Of a DNA stretch of 38,394 nucleotides, positions 9,210 through 17,028 are shown one piece after another. The notes below the pieces were generated by a model, which saw only the letters and a list, made by a program, of their open reading frames with translations, was not told where the DNA came from and searched no databases. The stretch's first letter is position 1. Every line of letters begins with the position of its first letter. The stretch is from an uncultured Prevotella sp. (lineage in GTDB: Bacteria; Bacteroidota; Bacteroidia; Bacteroidales; Bacteroidaceae), in the NCBI GenBank assembly GCA_900557405.1, contig USSF01000015.1, positions 1-38,394 on the forward strand. Direction: 5' to 3'. Made by a program: the position numbers and the translations under genes.

Positions 9210-10157
9210 ATGGATTCTATGCCAATGATAACGATTCTCGGTCCTACAGCAAGTGGTAAAACAGACATAGCCGCTCATCTCGCCGCACAGATAGATGCGG
9301 AGATTATCAGTGCAGACTCGCGCCAGGTATACAGGCGTATGGACTTGGGGACGGGAAAGGACTTGGCTGATTATACGGTGAATGGCAAGCAGATACCGTA
9401 TCATCTGATAGATATTCGTGAGCCAGGTACGAAATATAACCTCTTTGAATACCAGAAGGATTTCCTCGATGCATACACCGATATTCGTAATAGGGGGAAA
9501 AAGGTAATACTTTGTGGTGGTACAGGGTTGTATATCGAGTCTGTGCTCAAGGGGTACAGGCTTATTCCAGTTGCTGAAAACTCGGAATTGAGAAAGAGTC
9601 TTGAAGGGAAAACTCTCCCGGAGCTTACTGTAATACTTGAGGCTCTGAAGAAAGAGAACAATTCCAATATGCATAACACCACGGATGTGGACACTCCGAA
9701 GCGTGCGATAAGGGCCATAGAGATAGAGACGGCATACAGGGAGATGCCGGTGGAAGAGCGTGCCTTCCCGCATATCAACAATCTTATAATCGGTGTTGGT
9801 ATAGACAGGGATTTGCGTAGAGCGAAAATCTCCCGCCGTCTCAAGCAAAGGCTTGATGATGGTATGGTAGACGAGGTTAAGAGTTTGTTGGGTGAGGGAA
9901 TACCTGCGGAAGATCTGATATATTATGGACTTGAGTATAAATTTCTTACGGAATATGTAGTAGGGGATCTGACTTATGAAGATATGGTCAGGGCGCTTGA
10001 GATCGCAATTCATCAATTTGCAAAACGCCAGATGACGTGGTTCAGGGGTATGGAGCGTAGGGGGTTCCATATTAACTGGATAGATGCATCAGATAGTATG
10101 GAGAAAAAACTTGATGATATACGGATGATAATAGAAAATAACAGAAATAACATATAA
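9210..10157 (+). CDS. miaA: tRNA dimethylallyltransferase
   Basis: MiaA transfers the dimethylallyl group to A37 of tRNAs that read UNN codons. The 315-residue protein carries the P-loop LGPTASGKT (residues 10-18), ISADSRQVYRRMDLGTGK, then PYHLIDIREPGTKYNLFEY and the substrate-binding GGTGLYIESVLKG. QFAKRQMTWFRG near the end is also conserved. Many Bacteroidetes have two miaA paralogues, and this short insert domain resembles one of them. The lipid-kinase-like gene starts two bases after the stop, so the two are cotranscribed. Confidence 0.95.
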   Translation: MDSMPMITILGPTASGKTDIAAHLAAQIDAEIISADSRQVYRRMDLGTGKDLADYTVNGKQIPYHLIDIREPGTKYNLFEYQKDFLDAYTDIRNRGKKVILCGGTGLYIESVLKGYRLIPVAENSELRKSLEGKTLPELTVILEALKKENNSNMHNTTDVDTPKRAIRAIEIETAYREMPVEERAFPHINNLIIGVGIDRDLRRAKISRRLKQRLDDGMVDEVKSLLGEGIPAEDLIYYGLEYKFLTEYVVGDLTYEDMVRALEIAIHQFAKRQMTWFRGMERRGFHINWIDASDSMEKKLDDIRMIIENNRNNI

Positions 10158-10159
10158 CT

Positions 10160-11095
10160 ATGACACAGCAAACACGTTGGGGTATACTTTATTGCCCGAG
10201 GAAAAGCCTTTTGTGCAATCCTTCACGCAGATGGGAAAAAATTGAGAAATGCCTGAAGGCAAATGATATTGTCTATGACTTCGTGCAGAGTGAGAAAAGC
10301 AGCAGCGTGGTCAGGTTGATGAATATGATGATAGACAATGGCTACAAGACGATAGTTGTTGTCGGTGGTGATTCTGCTCTTAATGATGCCGTGAATTGTC
10401 TGATGGATGCTGGTAAGGAGACGAGGGCGTCGATTGCGCTCGGGGTAATACCAAATGGTATTATGAATGATTTCTCGCATTATTGGGGCTTCAGGGATAG
10501 TGATGTGGAGCAGACCGTGAAATGGTTGAAGGAAAGAAGAATCAGGAAGATTGATCTGGGATGTGTGAGATATACCAACAAAAATGGGGAGAAGTGTCAT
10601 CGCTATTTCTTGAATTGTGTAAACATAGGACTTCTTTCTGCCATAATGAATCTTAGGCACCAGACGCGTAGACTTTTGGGGTCGCGTACATTGTCGTTCG
10701 TGTTCTCCATGGCGCTGATGATCTTCCAACGGCTTGAATATAAGATGCATCTGAAAATAAATAGCGAAACAGTGAAGAGAAAGGTTATGACCGTATGTGT
10801 AGGCAATGCCGAGGGGTACGGGCAGACACCGAATGCCGTGCCGTATAATGGCTTGCTTGACGTCTCTGTTGTGTATCATCCGGAGATGATGCAGCTTATT
10901 GAAGGATTTTATTTGCTGATTACGGGTAAGTTCTTGAACCACAAGAGCGTGCATCCGTATCGTACACGAAGGGTTGAGGTGTTTGAAGCGTCAAAGGCTT
11001 TGGTGTCTGTAGATGGTAGGCTAATGAAGACTCCAATAGGAGATTATGTGATAGAAGTAGAGCAGGAAGTGATTAATTTCCTGATACCGGAGTAG
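10160..11095 (+). CDS. DAGK/YegS-like lipid kinase family protein with altered nucleotide motif
   Basis: A 311-residue protein with the fold signature of diacylglycerol/sphingosine kinases. The N-terminal nucleotide domain has VVVGGDSALNDAVN (residues 67-80) and IPNGIMNDFSHYWGF (97-111), where the family consensus is GGDGT-LNE and GTGNDFAR. The C-terminal half contains VCVGNAEGYGQTPNA and NGLLDVSVV, which match the NA...GGG and DG.LDV parts of the family. The Gly-Thr of GGDGT is replaced by Ser-Ala, and the GTGND loop by GIMND, so ATP use may differ. It is two bases downstream of miaA. Activity and lipid substrate are not established by sequence. Confidence 0.75.
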   Translation: MTQQTRWGILYCPRKSLLCNPSRRWEKIEKCLKANDIVYDFVQSEKSSSVVRLMNMMIDNGYKTIVVVGGDSALNDAVNCLMDAGKETRASIALGVIPNGIMNDFSHYWGFRDSDVEQTVKWLKERRIRKIDLGCVRYTNKNGEKCHRYFLNCVNIGLLSAIMNLRHQTRRLLGSRTLSFVFSMALMIFQRLEYKMHLKINSETVKRKVMTVCVGNAEGYGQTPNAVPYNGLLDVSVVYHPEMMQLIEGFYLLITGKFLNHKSVHPYRTRRVEVFEASKALVSVDGRLMKTPIGDYVIEVEQEVINFLIPE

Positions 11096-11118
11096 AGAAA
11101 ACATAATGATTTATAATG

Positions 11119-11174
11119 AAAATAGAGAATGCGTCCTCTGTATATTTTGATATGAGGGCTGTTCTCTATTTTTT
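11119..11174 (+). terminator. Bidirectional terminator between the lipid kinase and Crp/Fnr genes
   Basis: AAAATAGAGAA (11119-11129) pairs with TTCTCTATTTT (11162-11172), with an inner CCTC/GAGG stem. A T-run follows on the plus strand and a shorter one on the minus strand, serving both convergent genes. Confidence 0.8.
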
Positions 11175-11190
11175 CTTTGAAAAAAGATGT

Positions 11191-11895
11191 TTATTCGTTA
11201 TCGGATATGTGTTTCAGCTCAGCTTCGTTGATGATTTTAATTTTTCTTCCGTCTATTGCAATAATCTTCTCGTTGGCAAAGGCTGAGAGAGTTCTGATGG
11301 CATTGCTCGTTGTCATATTGGACATGTTTGCAAGTTCTTCTCTGCTGAGGAAAATGCTTATGGTATAACCATCTTCCTCAAGGCCATAGCGCTCCTTAAG
11401 GGTTAGCAATGAATCTGCCAGACGGCCCCGGATGTGCTTCTGTGTCAGATTGATGGTACGACAGTCTGCTTTGCCGAGTTCTACGGCAAGGTGTCTCAGA
11501 AATTCCATGCAGACATGATTATTATTGTGCATTAGTTTGACCACGAGTTCCATAGGGATTGAGGCAATCACAGATCGCTCGAGCGACATGGCCGATGTCA
11601 GATAGTCATCATGCGCAAAATATGCTCTGAAGGCAAACATCTCTTTGGGGCGGATTGTGCGAAGAATCTGGTCCCTGCCGTTGATACCGTTTTTGCATAT
11701 TTTTGCCTTCCCGCTGATGAGGCATTTGATACTGGTGGGAACCTCGTTTTCCCTGTAGATGTATTGATTCTTGTCGAATGTTTCAATAGTGAGATTGTTT
11801 GAAATCTCGTTCTGTTCCTCTTCGGTGAGCGGATTCCAAATATTGAATATTATGTTTTCAATCTCCTTCCGTAATGTTCCGTTATCTTTTACCAT
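11191..11895 (-). CDS. Crp/Fnr-family transcriptional regulator
   Basis: A 234-residue regulator with an N-terminal cyclic-nucleotide-binding-like beta-roll (~20-130; YIYRENEVPTSIKCLISGKAK... IRPKEMFAF) and a C-terminal winged helix (~165-225) with recognition segment FLSREELANMSNMTTSNAIRTLSAF. The cysteines needed for an Fnr-type iron-sulphur cluster are absent, and the cAMP-contacting Arg-Ser pair is not evident, so the ligand is unknown. It is transcribed divergently from the glycogen cluster across a 272-bp spacer that contains palindromes, so it may regulate that cluster (inference). Confidence 0.88.
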   Translation of the reverse strand: MVKDNGTLRKEIENIIFNIWNPLTEEEQNEISNNLTIETFDKNQYIYRENEVPTSIKCLISGKAKICKNGINGRDQILRTIRPKEMFAFRAYFAHDDYLTSAMSLERSVIASIPMELVVKLMHNNNHVCMEFLRHLAVELGKADCRTINLTQKHIRGRLADSLLTLKERYGLEEDGYTISIFLSREELANMSNMTTSNAIRTLSAFANEKIIAIDGRKIKIINEAELKHISDNE

Positions 11896-11939
11896 TATGT
11901 GTTGTACAATCTTTTTCCTTGGTGATGTAGTTCCTCTTT

Positions 11940-11953
11940 AACGATTTATCGTT
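11940..11953. promoter_or_regulatory. Palindrome near the Crp/Fnr gene start, candidate operator
   Basis: AACGATTTATCGTT is a perfect inverted repeat with 6-bp arms. It sits at the expected transcription start of the minus-strand regulator gene. The half-site AACGATT recurs at 12094-12100, just past the promoter of the debranching-enzyme gene. Confidence 0.45.
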
Positions 11954-11954
11954 T

Positions 11955-11963
11955 GCAAATTTA
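11955..11963 (-). promoter_or_regulatory. -7 box for the Crp/Fnr gene
   Basis: Minus-strand TAAATTTGC fits TAnnTTTG; the leader would be about 55 nt. The -33 region is only T-rich. Confidence 0.55.
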
Positions 11964-12024
11964 CTAATATTATTTATAAAAACATCTTTTACACTTGTTT
12001 TTTGTGTTGTATAGCATGAATATT

Positions 12025-12047
12025 CTTGTTTTCAAAAAAAAAACAAG
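12025..12047. promoter_or_regulatory. Inverted repeat upstream of the glycogen-cluster promoter
   Basis: CTTGTTTT and AAAACAAG form 8-bp arms separated by 7 bases, ending 8 bases before the -33 box of the debranching-enzyme promoter. Position and symmetry suggest an activator site or operator. Confidence 0.4.
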
Positions 12048-12054
12048 GATAATT

Positions 12055-12085
12055 TTTGTGTACTGACAAATTATTGTTATTTTTG
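12055..12085 (+). promoter_or_regulatory. Promoter of the glycogen cluster
   Basis: -33 box TTTG (12055-12058), 19-base spacer, -7 box TATTTTTG (12078-12085): a consensus Bacteroidetes promoter. The leader to the ATG at 12168 is about 75 nt. Confidence 0.72.
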
Positions 12086-12167
12086 AACTGCCAAACGATT
12101 GTTCTGCTAAAACACACAGTTGTTTTGACCGTCATAAATAAGAATATTAACACCTTAATAGAATATT

Positions 12168-14117
12168 ATGAGTTATCTAAGATTTGAAAGAAGTCTGATG
12201 ACCAATCTGGAGGAGTCGCTTTCGAGAGAACTTCTGCGTACGAACCGTTCCGGTGCGTATGCATGTTCTACAATTGTGGATTGCAACACCCGCAAGTATC
12301 ATGGATTGCTCGTAGTTCCGGTTCCGGAACTCGATGATGAGAACCATGTATTGCTCTCCTCTCTGGATGTTACAGTAGTTCAGCATGGAGCCGAGTTTAA
12401 TCTCGGCCTTCATAAATATAACGGAAATAACTACAGTCCGAACGGACATAAGTACATTAGGGAATTCAATTGTGACAGCGTGCCGACAACAATCTATCGC
12501 GTAGGTGGTGTGGTGCTTAAGAAGGAAGTGGTTTTCCAGCATTATGAAGACCGTATACTTCTGCGCTATACACTTATGGATGCGCATAGTGCAACGACGC
12601 TTCGCTTCAAGCCGTTCATGGCGTTTCGTAGCGTAAGGCAGTTTACGCATGAGAATGCAACGGCGAGCCGTGATTTTGAAATGGCAGACAATGGAATACG
12701 CACCAAGATGTATCAGGGCTATCCTTATCTGTATATGCAGTTCAGCAAGAAGAATGATTTCGTATTCCATCCTGATTGGTATAGAGGAATAGAATATCCG
12801 AAAGAACAGGAGAGGGGATACGATTCAAATGAGGATCTGTATGTGCCTGGATATTTTGAGATGGATATAGAAAAGGGGGAGAGCATCGTTTTCTCTGCCT
12901 CAACGTCTGAAATAAGGACATCCGGTTTGTCCAAGCTGTTCCAGAAAGAGGTGGATGAACGCAAACCGCGTGATAATTTCTATCATTGTCTTGTGAATGC
13001 TGCGCATCAGTTCCATAACACCAAGAATGGCTCTGAAACATATTTGTTGTCCGGTTATCCATGGTTTAAGAGCCGTGCAAGAGACACGTTCGTTTCTCTT
13101 CCTGGATTAACACTCTCTATCGACGAACAGGATTATTTCGAGAGAGTTATGGTCACGGCGGAGAAGGGACTCCGTGAGTTTATGGCCGGGAAGCCCCTTT
13201 CGGTGGATATAGCTGAGATAGATCAGCCGGATGTCCCATTCTGGGCTGTTTGGGCGATACAGCAATATGAAAAGGTCGTTGGAGAAGGAAAATGTCTGAA
13301 GAAGTACGGCAAATTGGTCTTTGATATCCTTCGTTTTATAGTCGATGGAAAGCATCCGTATATTCGTCTTGATGAAAACAATCTGCTGTATGTTGACGGC
13401 AAAGGAAAAGTGATGACTTGGATGAACTCTACGGTGAATGGCAAACCGGTTGTTCCACGTAGCGGATACATTGTTGAGGTAAATGCCCTGTGGTATAATG
13501 CCCTTGAGTATGCGGCAAAGTTGCATAGACAGCATGGAGAAGCAGATATGGCAGACAAGCTCGAGCAGATGGCAATGTTCTGCAAGAAATCATTTGTTGA
13601 TACATTCCTCAATGATTATGGTTATTTGTTTGACTATGTTGATGGTAATATGATGGATTGGAGCGTCAGGCCGAATATGATTTTTGCTGTAGCATTGGAT
13701 TATTCCCCATTGTCGGCAGAACAGCGCAAGGGAGTGCTTGATATCTGCACGAAGGAACTGCTTACTCCGAAGGGTTTGCGCACGCTTTCGCCTAAGAGTG
13801 GCGGCTACAATCCTATATGTGCTGGTCCGCAGATACAACGCGACTTGTCTTATCATCAGGGCACGGCATGGCCGTGGCTTGGCAGTTTCTATATGGAGGC
13901 TTGCCTGAAGATATATCGTAGGACAAGGTTGAGTTTCATCGAAAGACAGATGGTTGGATATGAGGATGAAATGCAGACAAACTGTTTGGGTACTTTGCCG
14001 GAGATGTTTGACGGAAATCCACCATTCTATGCACGTGGAGCAATATCTTTCGCAATGAATGTTGGAGAGACGTTGCGCACTTTAAGTCTTGTAGAAAAAT
14101 ACACATATCTAATATAA
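12168..14117 (+). CDS. Glycogen debranching enzyme (amylo-alpha-1,6-glucosidase family)
   Basis: A 649-residue protein of the bacterial/archaeal debranching type. An N-terminal beta-rich domain (~1-260, RTNRSGAYACSTIVDCNTRKYHGLLV is the usual entry motif, shown here as joined parts) precedes a C-terminal (alpha/alpha)6 barrel (~280-645). In the barrel, SGYPWFKSRARDTFVSLPGLTL holds a catalytic-site Asp of the GH133/GDE_C family, and SYHQGTAWPWLG the conserved His-Gln-Gly-Thr-x-Trp-Pro. It removes alpha-1,6 branches from glycogen, probably in the cytoplasm since no signal peptide is seen. It is first in a cluster with GT4 and GH57 genes, 16 bases before the GT4 gene. Confidence 0.92.
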   Translation: MSYLRFERSLMTNLEESLSRELLRTNRSGAYACSTIVDCNTRKYHGLLVVPVPELDDENHVLLSSLDVTVVQHGAEFNLGLHKYNGNNYSPNGHKYIREFNCDSVPTTIYRVGGVVLKKEVVFQHYEDRILLRYTLMDAHSATTLRFKPFMAFRSVRQFTHENATASRDFEMADNGIRTKMYQGYPYLYMQFSKKNDFVFHPDWYRGIEYPKEQERGYDSNEDLYVPGYFEMDIEKGESIVFSASTSEIRTSGLSKLFQKEVDERKPRDNFYHCLVNAAHQFHNTKNGSETYLLSGYPWFKSRARDTFVSLPGLTLSIDEQDYFERVMVTAEKGLREFMAGKPLSVDIAEIDQPDVPFWAVWAIQQYEKVVGEGKCLKKYGKLVFDILRFIVDGKHPYIRLDENNLLYVDGKGKVMTWMNSTVNGKPVVPRSGYIVEVNALWYNALEYAAKLHRQHGEADMADKLEQMAMFCKKSFVDTFLNDYGYLFDYVDGNMMDWSVRPNMIFAVALDYSPLSAEQRKGVLDICTKELLTPKGLRTLSPKSGGYNPICAGPQIQRDLSYHQGTAWPWLGSFYMEACLKIYRRTRLSFIERQMVGYEDEMQTNCLGTLPEMFDGNPPFYARGAISFAMNVGETLRTLSLVEKYTYLI

Positions 14118-14118
14118 G

Positions 14119-14127
14119 AAGGAGGGG
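14119..14127 (+). promoter_or_regulatory. Strong Shine-Dalgarno sequence of the GT4 gene
   Basis: AAGGAGGGG ends 6 bases before the ATG at 14134. It is an almost full anti-SD match, rare in this window and in Bacteroidetes generally, and it fixes the start codon. Confidence 0.7.
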
Positions 14128-14133
14128 TACAAT

Positions 14134-15399
14134 ATGAAAGTTTTAATGTTTGGCTGGGAGTATCCTCCTCATGTATATGGTGGACTTGCAACAGCTAATT
14201 TCGGTATTACCCAGGGTTTGCATGCCCAGGGGGATGTGGATATAACCTTGTGCTTGCCAAAACCGTTCGGTGATGAAGATCATACGGCGGCAAGGATTGT
14301 TGCCATGAATTGCGTGCCGATTGCTTGGCGAAATGTAGATTATGATTACGTAAAGAGCAGAATCGGCAATGTGATGGATCCGGATTACTATTTTCGCTTG
14401 CGGGACCATCTCTATGCGGATTTTAACTATATGTATGTGAATGACCTCGGATGTATGGAATTTGCCGGTGGCTATCCGTCGAATCTTCATGATGAGATAA
14501 ACAACTACTCCATAATTGCCGGAGTCGTGGCACGTACAGAGGACTTTGATATTATTCATGCACATGATTGGCTGACATATCCTGCAGGAATTCATGCCAA
14601 GAAAGTCAGCGGAAAGCCTCTCTGTATCCATGTTCATGCTACGGATTTTGACCGCAGTCGCGGCAATGTGAATCCTACGGTCTATTCAATTGAGAAGAAT
14701 GGAATGGATAATGCAGACTGCATCATGTGCGTTTCTGAACTGACACGTCAGACTGTGATAAACCAGTACCATCAGGATCCTCGTAAATGCTTTGCCATGC
14801 ATAACGCTGTATATCCGTTGCGTCAGGAACTTCAGGATATACCACGTCCAGACCATGCGAACAAGGAAAAGATTGTAACGTTCCTTGGGCGTATTACGAT
14901 GCAGAAAGGTCCGGAATATTTCGTTGAAGCAGCAAATATGGTTCTTCACCGTACCCGCAACGTCCGCTTCTGCATGGCTGGTAGTGGTGATATGATGGAC
15001 CAGATGATATATCTTGCAGCCGAGAGAGGAATCGCAGACAGATTCCATTTTCCCGGATTCATGCGTGGCAAACAAGTATATGAATGCTTGAAGAATTCGG
15101 ATGTTTATGTGATGCCGTCTGTCAGCGAGCCGTTTGGTATTTCTCCGCTTGAGGCAATGCAGTGTGGTACACCTACGATTATCTCCAAGCAGAGTGGTTG
15201 TGGAGAGATTCTCACCAATTGTATCAAGGTTGACTATTGGGATATTCATGCTATTGCAGACGCCATATATTCAATTTGCCACAATGATAGTCTGTTCCAT
15301 TATCTCCAGGAAGAAGGAAAGAAAGAGGTTGACCAGATAACATGGGAGAAAGTAGGACTTAGAATTCGCAAGTTATATGACCAGTTGCTTTCCAAATAG
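14134..15399 (+). CDS. Glycosyltransferase family 4, probable glycogen synthase
   Basis: A 421-residue GT-B fold enzyme. The N-terminal domain begins MKVLMFGWEYPPHVYGGLAT, the Gly-rich loop contacting the nucleotide sugar in glycogen-synthase-like GT4 enzymes. The acceptor-side HAHDWLTYPAGI is also typical. The C-terminal domain has TFLGRITMQKGPEYFVEA and the E-x7-E motif SEPFGISPLEAMQCG. Placed between a debranching enzyme and a GH57 protein, it most likely builds the alpha-1,4 glucan chain from a nucleotide-glucose donor. No signal peptide; cytosolic. The donor (ADP- or UDP-glucose) is not decided by sequence. Confidence 0.88.
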   Translation: MKVLMFGWEYPPHVYGGLATANFGITQGLHAQGDVDITLCLPKPFGDEDHTAARIVAMNCVPIAWRNVDYDYVKSRIGNVMDPDYYFRLRDHLYADFNYMYVNDLGCMEFAGGYPSNLHDEINNYSIIAGVVARTEDFDIIHAHDWLTYPAGIHAKKVSGKPLCIHVHATDFDRSRGNVNPTVYSIEKNGMDNADCIMCVSELTRQTVINQYHQDPRKCFAMHNAVYPLRQELQDIPRPDHANKEKIVTFLGRITMQKGPEYFVEAANMVLHRTRNVRFCMAGSGDMMDQMIYLAAERGIADRFHFPGFMRGKQVYECLKNSDVYVMPSVSEPFGISPLEAMQCGTPTIISKQSGCGEILTNCIKVDYWDIHAIADAIYSICHNDSLFHYLQEEGKKEVDQITWEKVGLRIRKLYDQLLSK

Positions 15400-15444
15400 C
15401 GATAAGTGATCTTAACACGATAAATAACAAAAAATCTATATAAG

Positions 15445-16899
15445 ATGAAAACAATTTGCTTGTATTTTGAAATACACCAGATAATACATTTGAAGAGATA
15501 CCGTTTCTTTGACATCGGTACAGACCATTACTATTATGATGATTATGAGAACGACCGTACCATCAGTGATATAGCAGAGCGTTCTTACATGCCGGCATTG
15601 AATACGTTCCTGGAGATGATAAAGGAGCATGGAGAATATTTCAAGGTTGCTTTCTCAATCTCTGGTGTCGGTATCGAACAGCTTGAGATGCATGCACCTC
15701 AGGTTCTTGCCAAGTTGCAGGAGCTTAACGATACAGGATGCGTGGAATTCCTCGCTGAGCCTTATTCTCATGGCTTGTCATCACTTGTCAACGATGAATG
15801 CTTTGAAGCGGACGTGAAGAAGCAGATGGCTAAGATGGAGGAGTATTTTGGCAAGAAGCCGACAGTATTGCGTAACTCTTCGCTTATATATAGTGATGAA
15901 ATTGGAAATCTTGCTGCTTCTATGGGATTCAAAGGTGTTCTGACAGAAGGGGCAAAACAGGTGTTGGGTTGGAAGTCTCCACATTATGTATATAATTGCT
16001 GTATGGCTCCAAATCTGAAGCTACTGCTCCGTGATGTTGAATTGAGTGATGATATTAGTCTGCGCTTCAGCAACACTGACTGGTCAGGCTATCCTCTGTT
16101 TGCTGATAATTATATCAATAAGATAGCTTCTCTGCCTGACAATGAGCAGGTTATCAATATCTTCATGGAGCTTCTCGCTCTGGGTATATCCCAGCCGTTG
16201 TCTTCAAATATCCTTGAGTTCATCAAGGCTTTGCCGAGATGTGCGAAGCAGAAGGGCATTACGTTCTCCACTCCTTCCGAGATTTGTGGAAAGATGAAGA
16301 GCGTAGGTGATTTGCTTGTGCCTGATGCTATGTCATGGGTTGATGAAGAACGTGATGTGAGTTGCTGGTTGGGTAATCCGATGCAGCGCGAGGCATTTAA
16401 CAAACTGTATAGTATTGCAGACAGGGTGCGTATTGCCAACGATCCGCGAATCAATCAAGACTGGGATTATCTGCAGGCAAGCAACAATTTCCGCTTTATG
16501 ACCACCAAGCCCTCCAATGTGGGGCTTGACCGTGGCATTTATAGTTCGCCTTTCGATGCTTTTACAAACTATATGAATATTCTCGGTGATTTTATCAATC
16601 GTGTCAATTCGCTTTATCCGGAGGATATTGACAATGATGAACTTGACTCTTTGCTTACAACTATCAAGAATCAGGGTGATGAAATCATGATGAAGGATAA
16701 TGAGATTGTGCGGTTGAAGACAAAAGTAGCCAAGCTTCAGGAAGATGAGGAGAAGCTGAAGGCAAAGATTGAAAAGGCTGCAGAAAAGAAGAAGACTGTC
16801 ACTAAGTCAGTTGCCAAGAAAGCTGTACCAAAGAAGACTCCGGCGAAGCGCACTGCAGCATCTCGTAAGTCTGCTGCCGGTGAAGCAGAGAAGAAATAG
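15445..16899 (+). CDS. GH57-family protein with altered catalytic motifs and a coiled-coil, H1-like tail
   Basis: A 484-residue protein. Residues 1-~395 align by eye to the short GH57 alpha-amylase-like enzymes of Bacteroidetes: MKTICLYFEIHQ, RYRFFDIGTDHYYYDDY, and GVLTEGAKQVLGWKSP with the presumed nucleophile Glu168. Two motifs depart from the family. The usual HQP is HQI (11-13). The usual FMDYETFGEHQ, which carries the acid/base Asp, reads FMELLALGISQ (240-250), with Glu in place of Asp. Residues ~405-450 form a charged coiled coil, and ~450-484 a Lys/Ala/Pro-rich tail like histone H1. It is third in the glycogen cluster. It may be a non-catalytic or altered glucan-binding protein. Confidence 0.82.
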   Translation: MKTICLYFEIHQIIHLKRYRFFDIGTDHYYYDDYENDRTISDIAERSYMPALNTFLEMIKEHGEYFKVAFSISGVGIEQLEMHAPQVLAKLQELNDTGCVEFLAEPYSHGLSSLVNDECFEADVKKQMAKMEEYFGKKPTVLRNSSLIYSDEIGNLAASMGFKGVLTEGAKQVLGWKSPHYVYNCCMAPNLKLLLRDVELSDDISLRFSNTDWSGYPLFADNYINKIASLPDNEQVINIFMELLALGISQPLSSNILEFIKALPRCAKQKGITFSTPSEICGKMKSVGDLLVPDAMSWVDEERDVSCWLGNPMQREAFNKLYSIADRVRIANDPRINQDWDYLQASNNFRFMTTKPSNVGLDRGIYSSPFDAFTNYMNILGDFINRVNSLYPEDIDNDELDSLLTTIKNQGDEIMMKDNEIVRLKTKVAKLQEDEEKLKAKIEKAAEKKKTVTKSVAKKAVPKKTPAKRTAASRKSAAGEAEKK

Positions 16900-16926
16900 A
16901 AAGTAAAATCTGATATACGCATAAGT

Positions 16927-16963
16927 AAGCCCCGACTTTGAATGAAATCAGAAGTCGGGGCTT
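16927..16963 (+). terminator. Terminator between the GH57 and serS genes
   Basis: AAGCCCCGACTT (16927-16938) and AAGTCGGGGCTT (16952-16963) form a perfect 12-bp stem. The T-tract is weak. It probably serves both convergent genes. Confidence 0.75.
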
Positions 16964-16981
16964 AACTTGTTCGTGATAGTA

Positions 16982-17003
16982 GGGGGATATGATACCCCCC
17001 CCC
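16982..17003. repeat. G5/C9 hairpin with homopolymer run
   Basis: A GGGGG run and a run of nine C (16995-17003) can pair across ATATGATA. It lies 25 bases beyond the serS stop on the minus strand and may act as a second terminator stem. The C-run is prone to slippage but is outside any gene. Confidence 0.4.
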
Positions 17004-17028
17004 TATTTATCTTGAAAAATGGATGATT

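Noticed and set aside
16995..17003. C9 run as a phase-variation switch
   Set aside because: It lies in the 3' spacer between two convergent genes and cannot alter a reading frame or an evident promoter.
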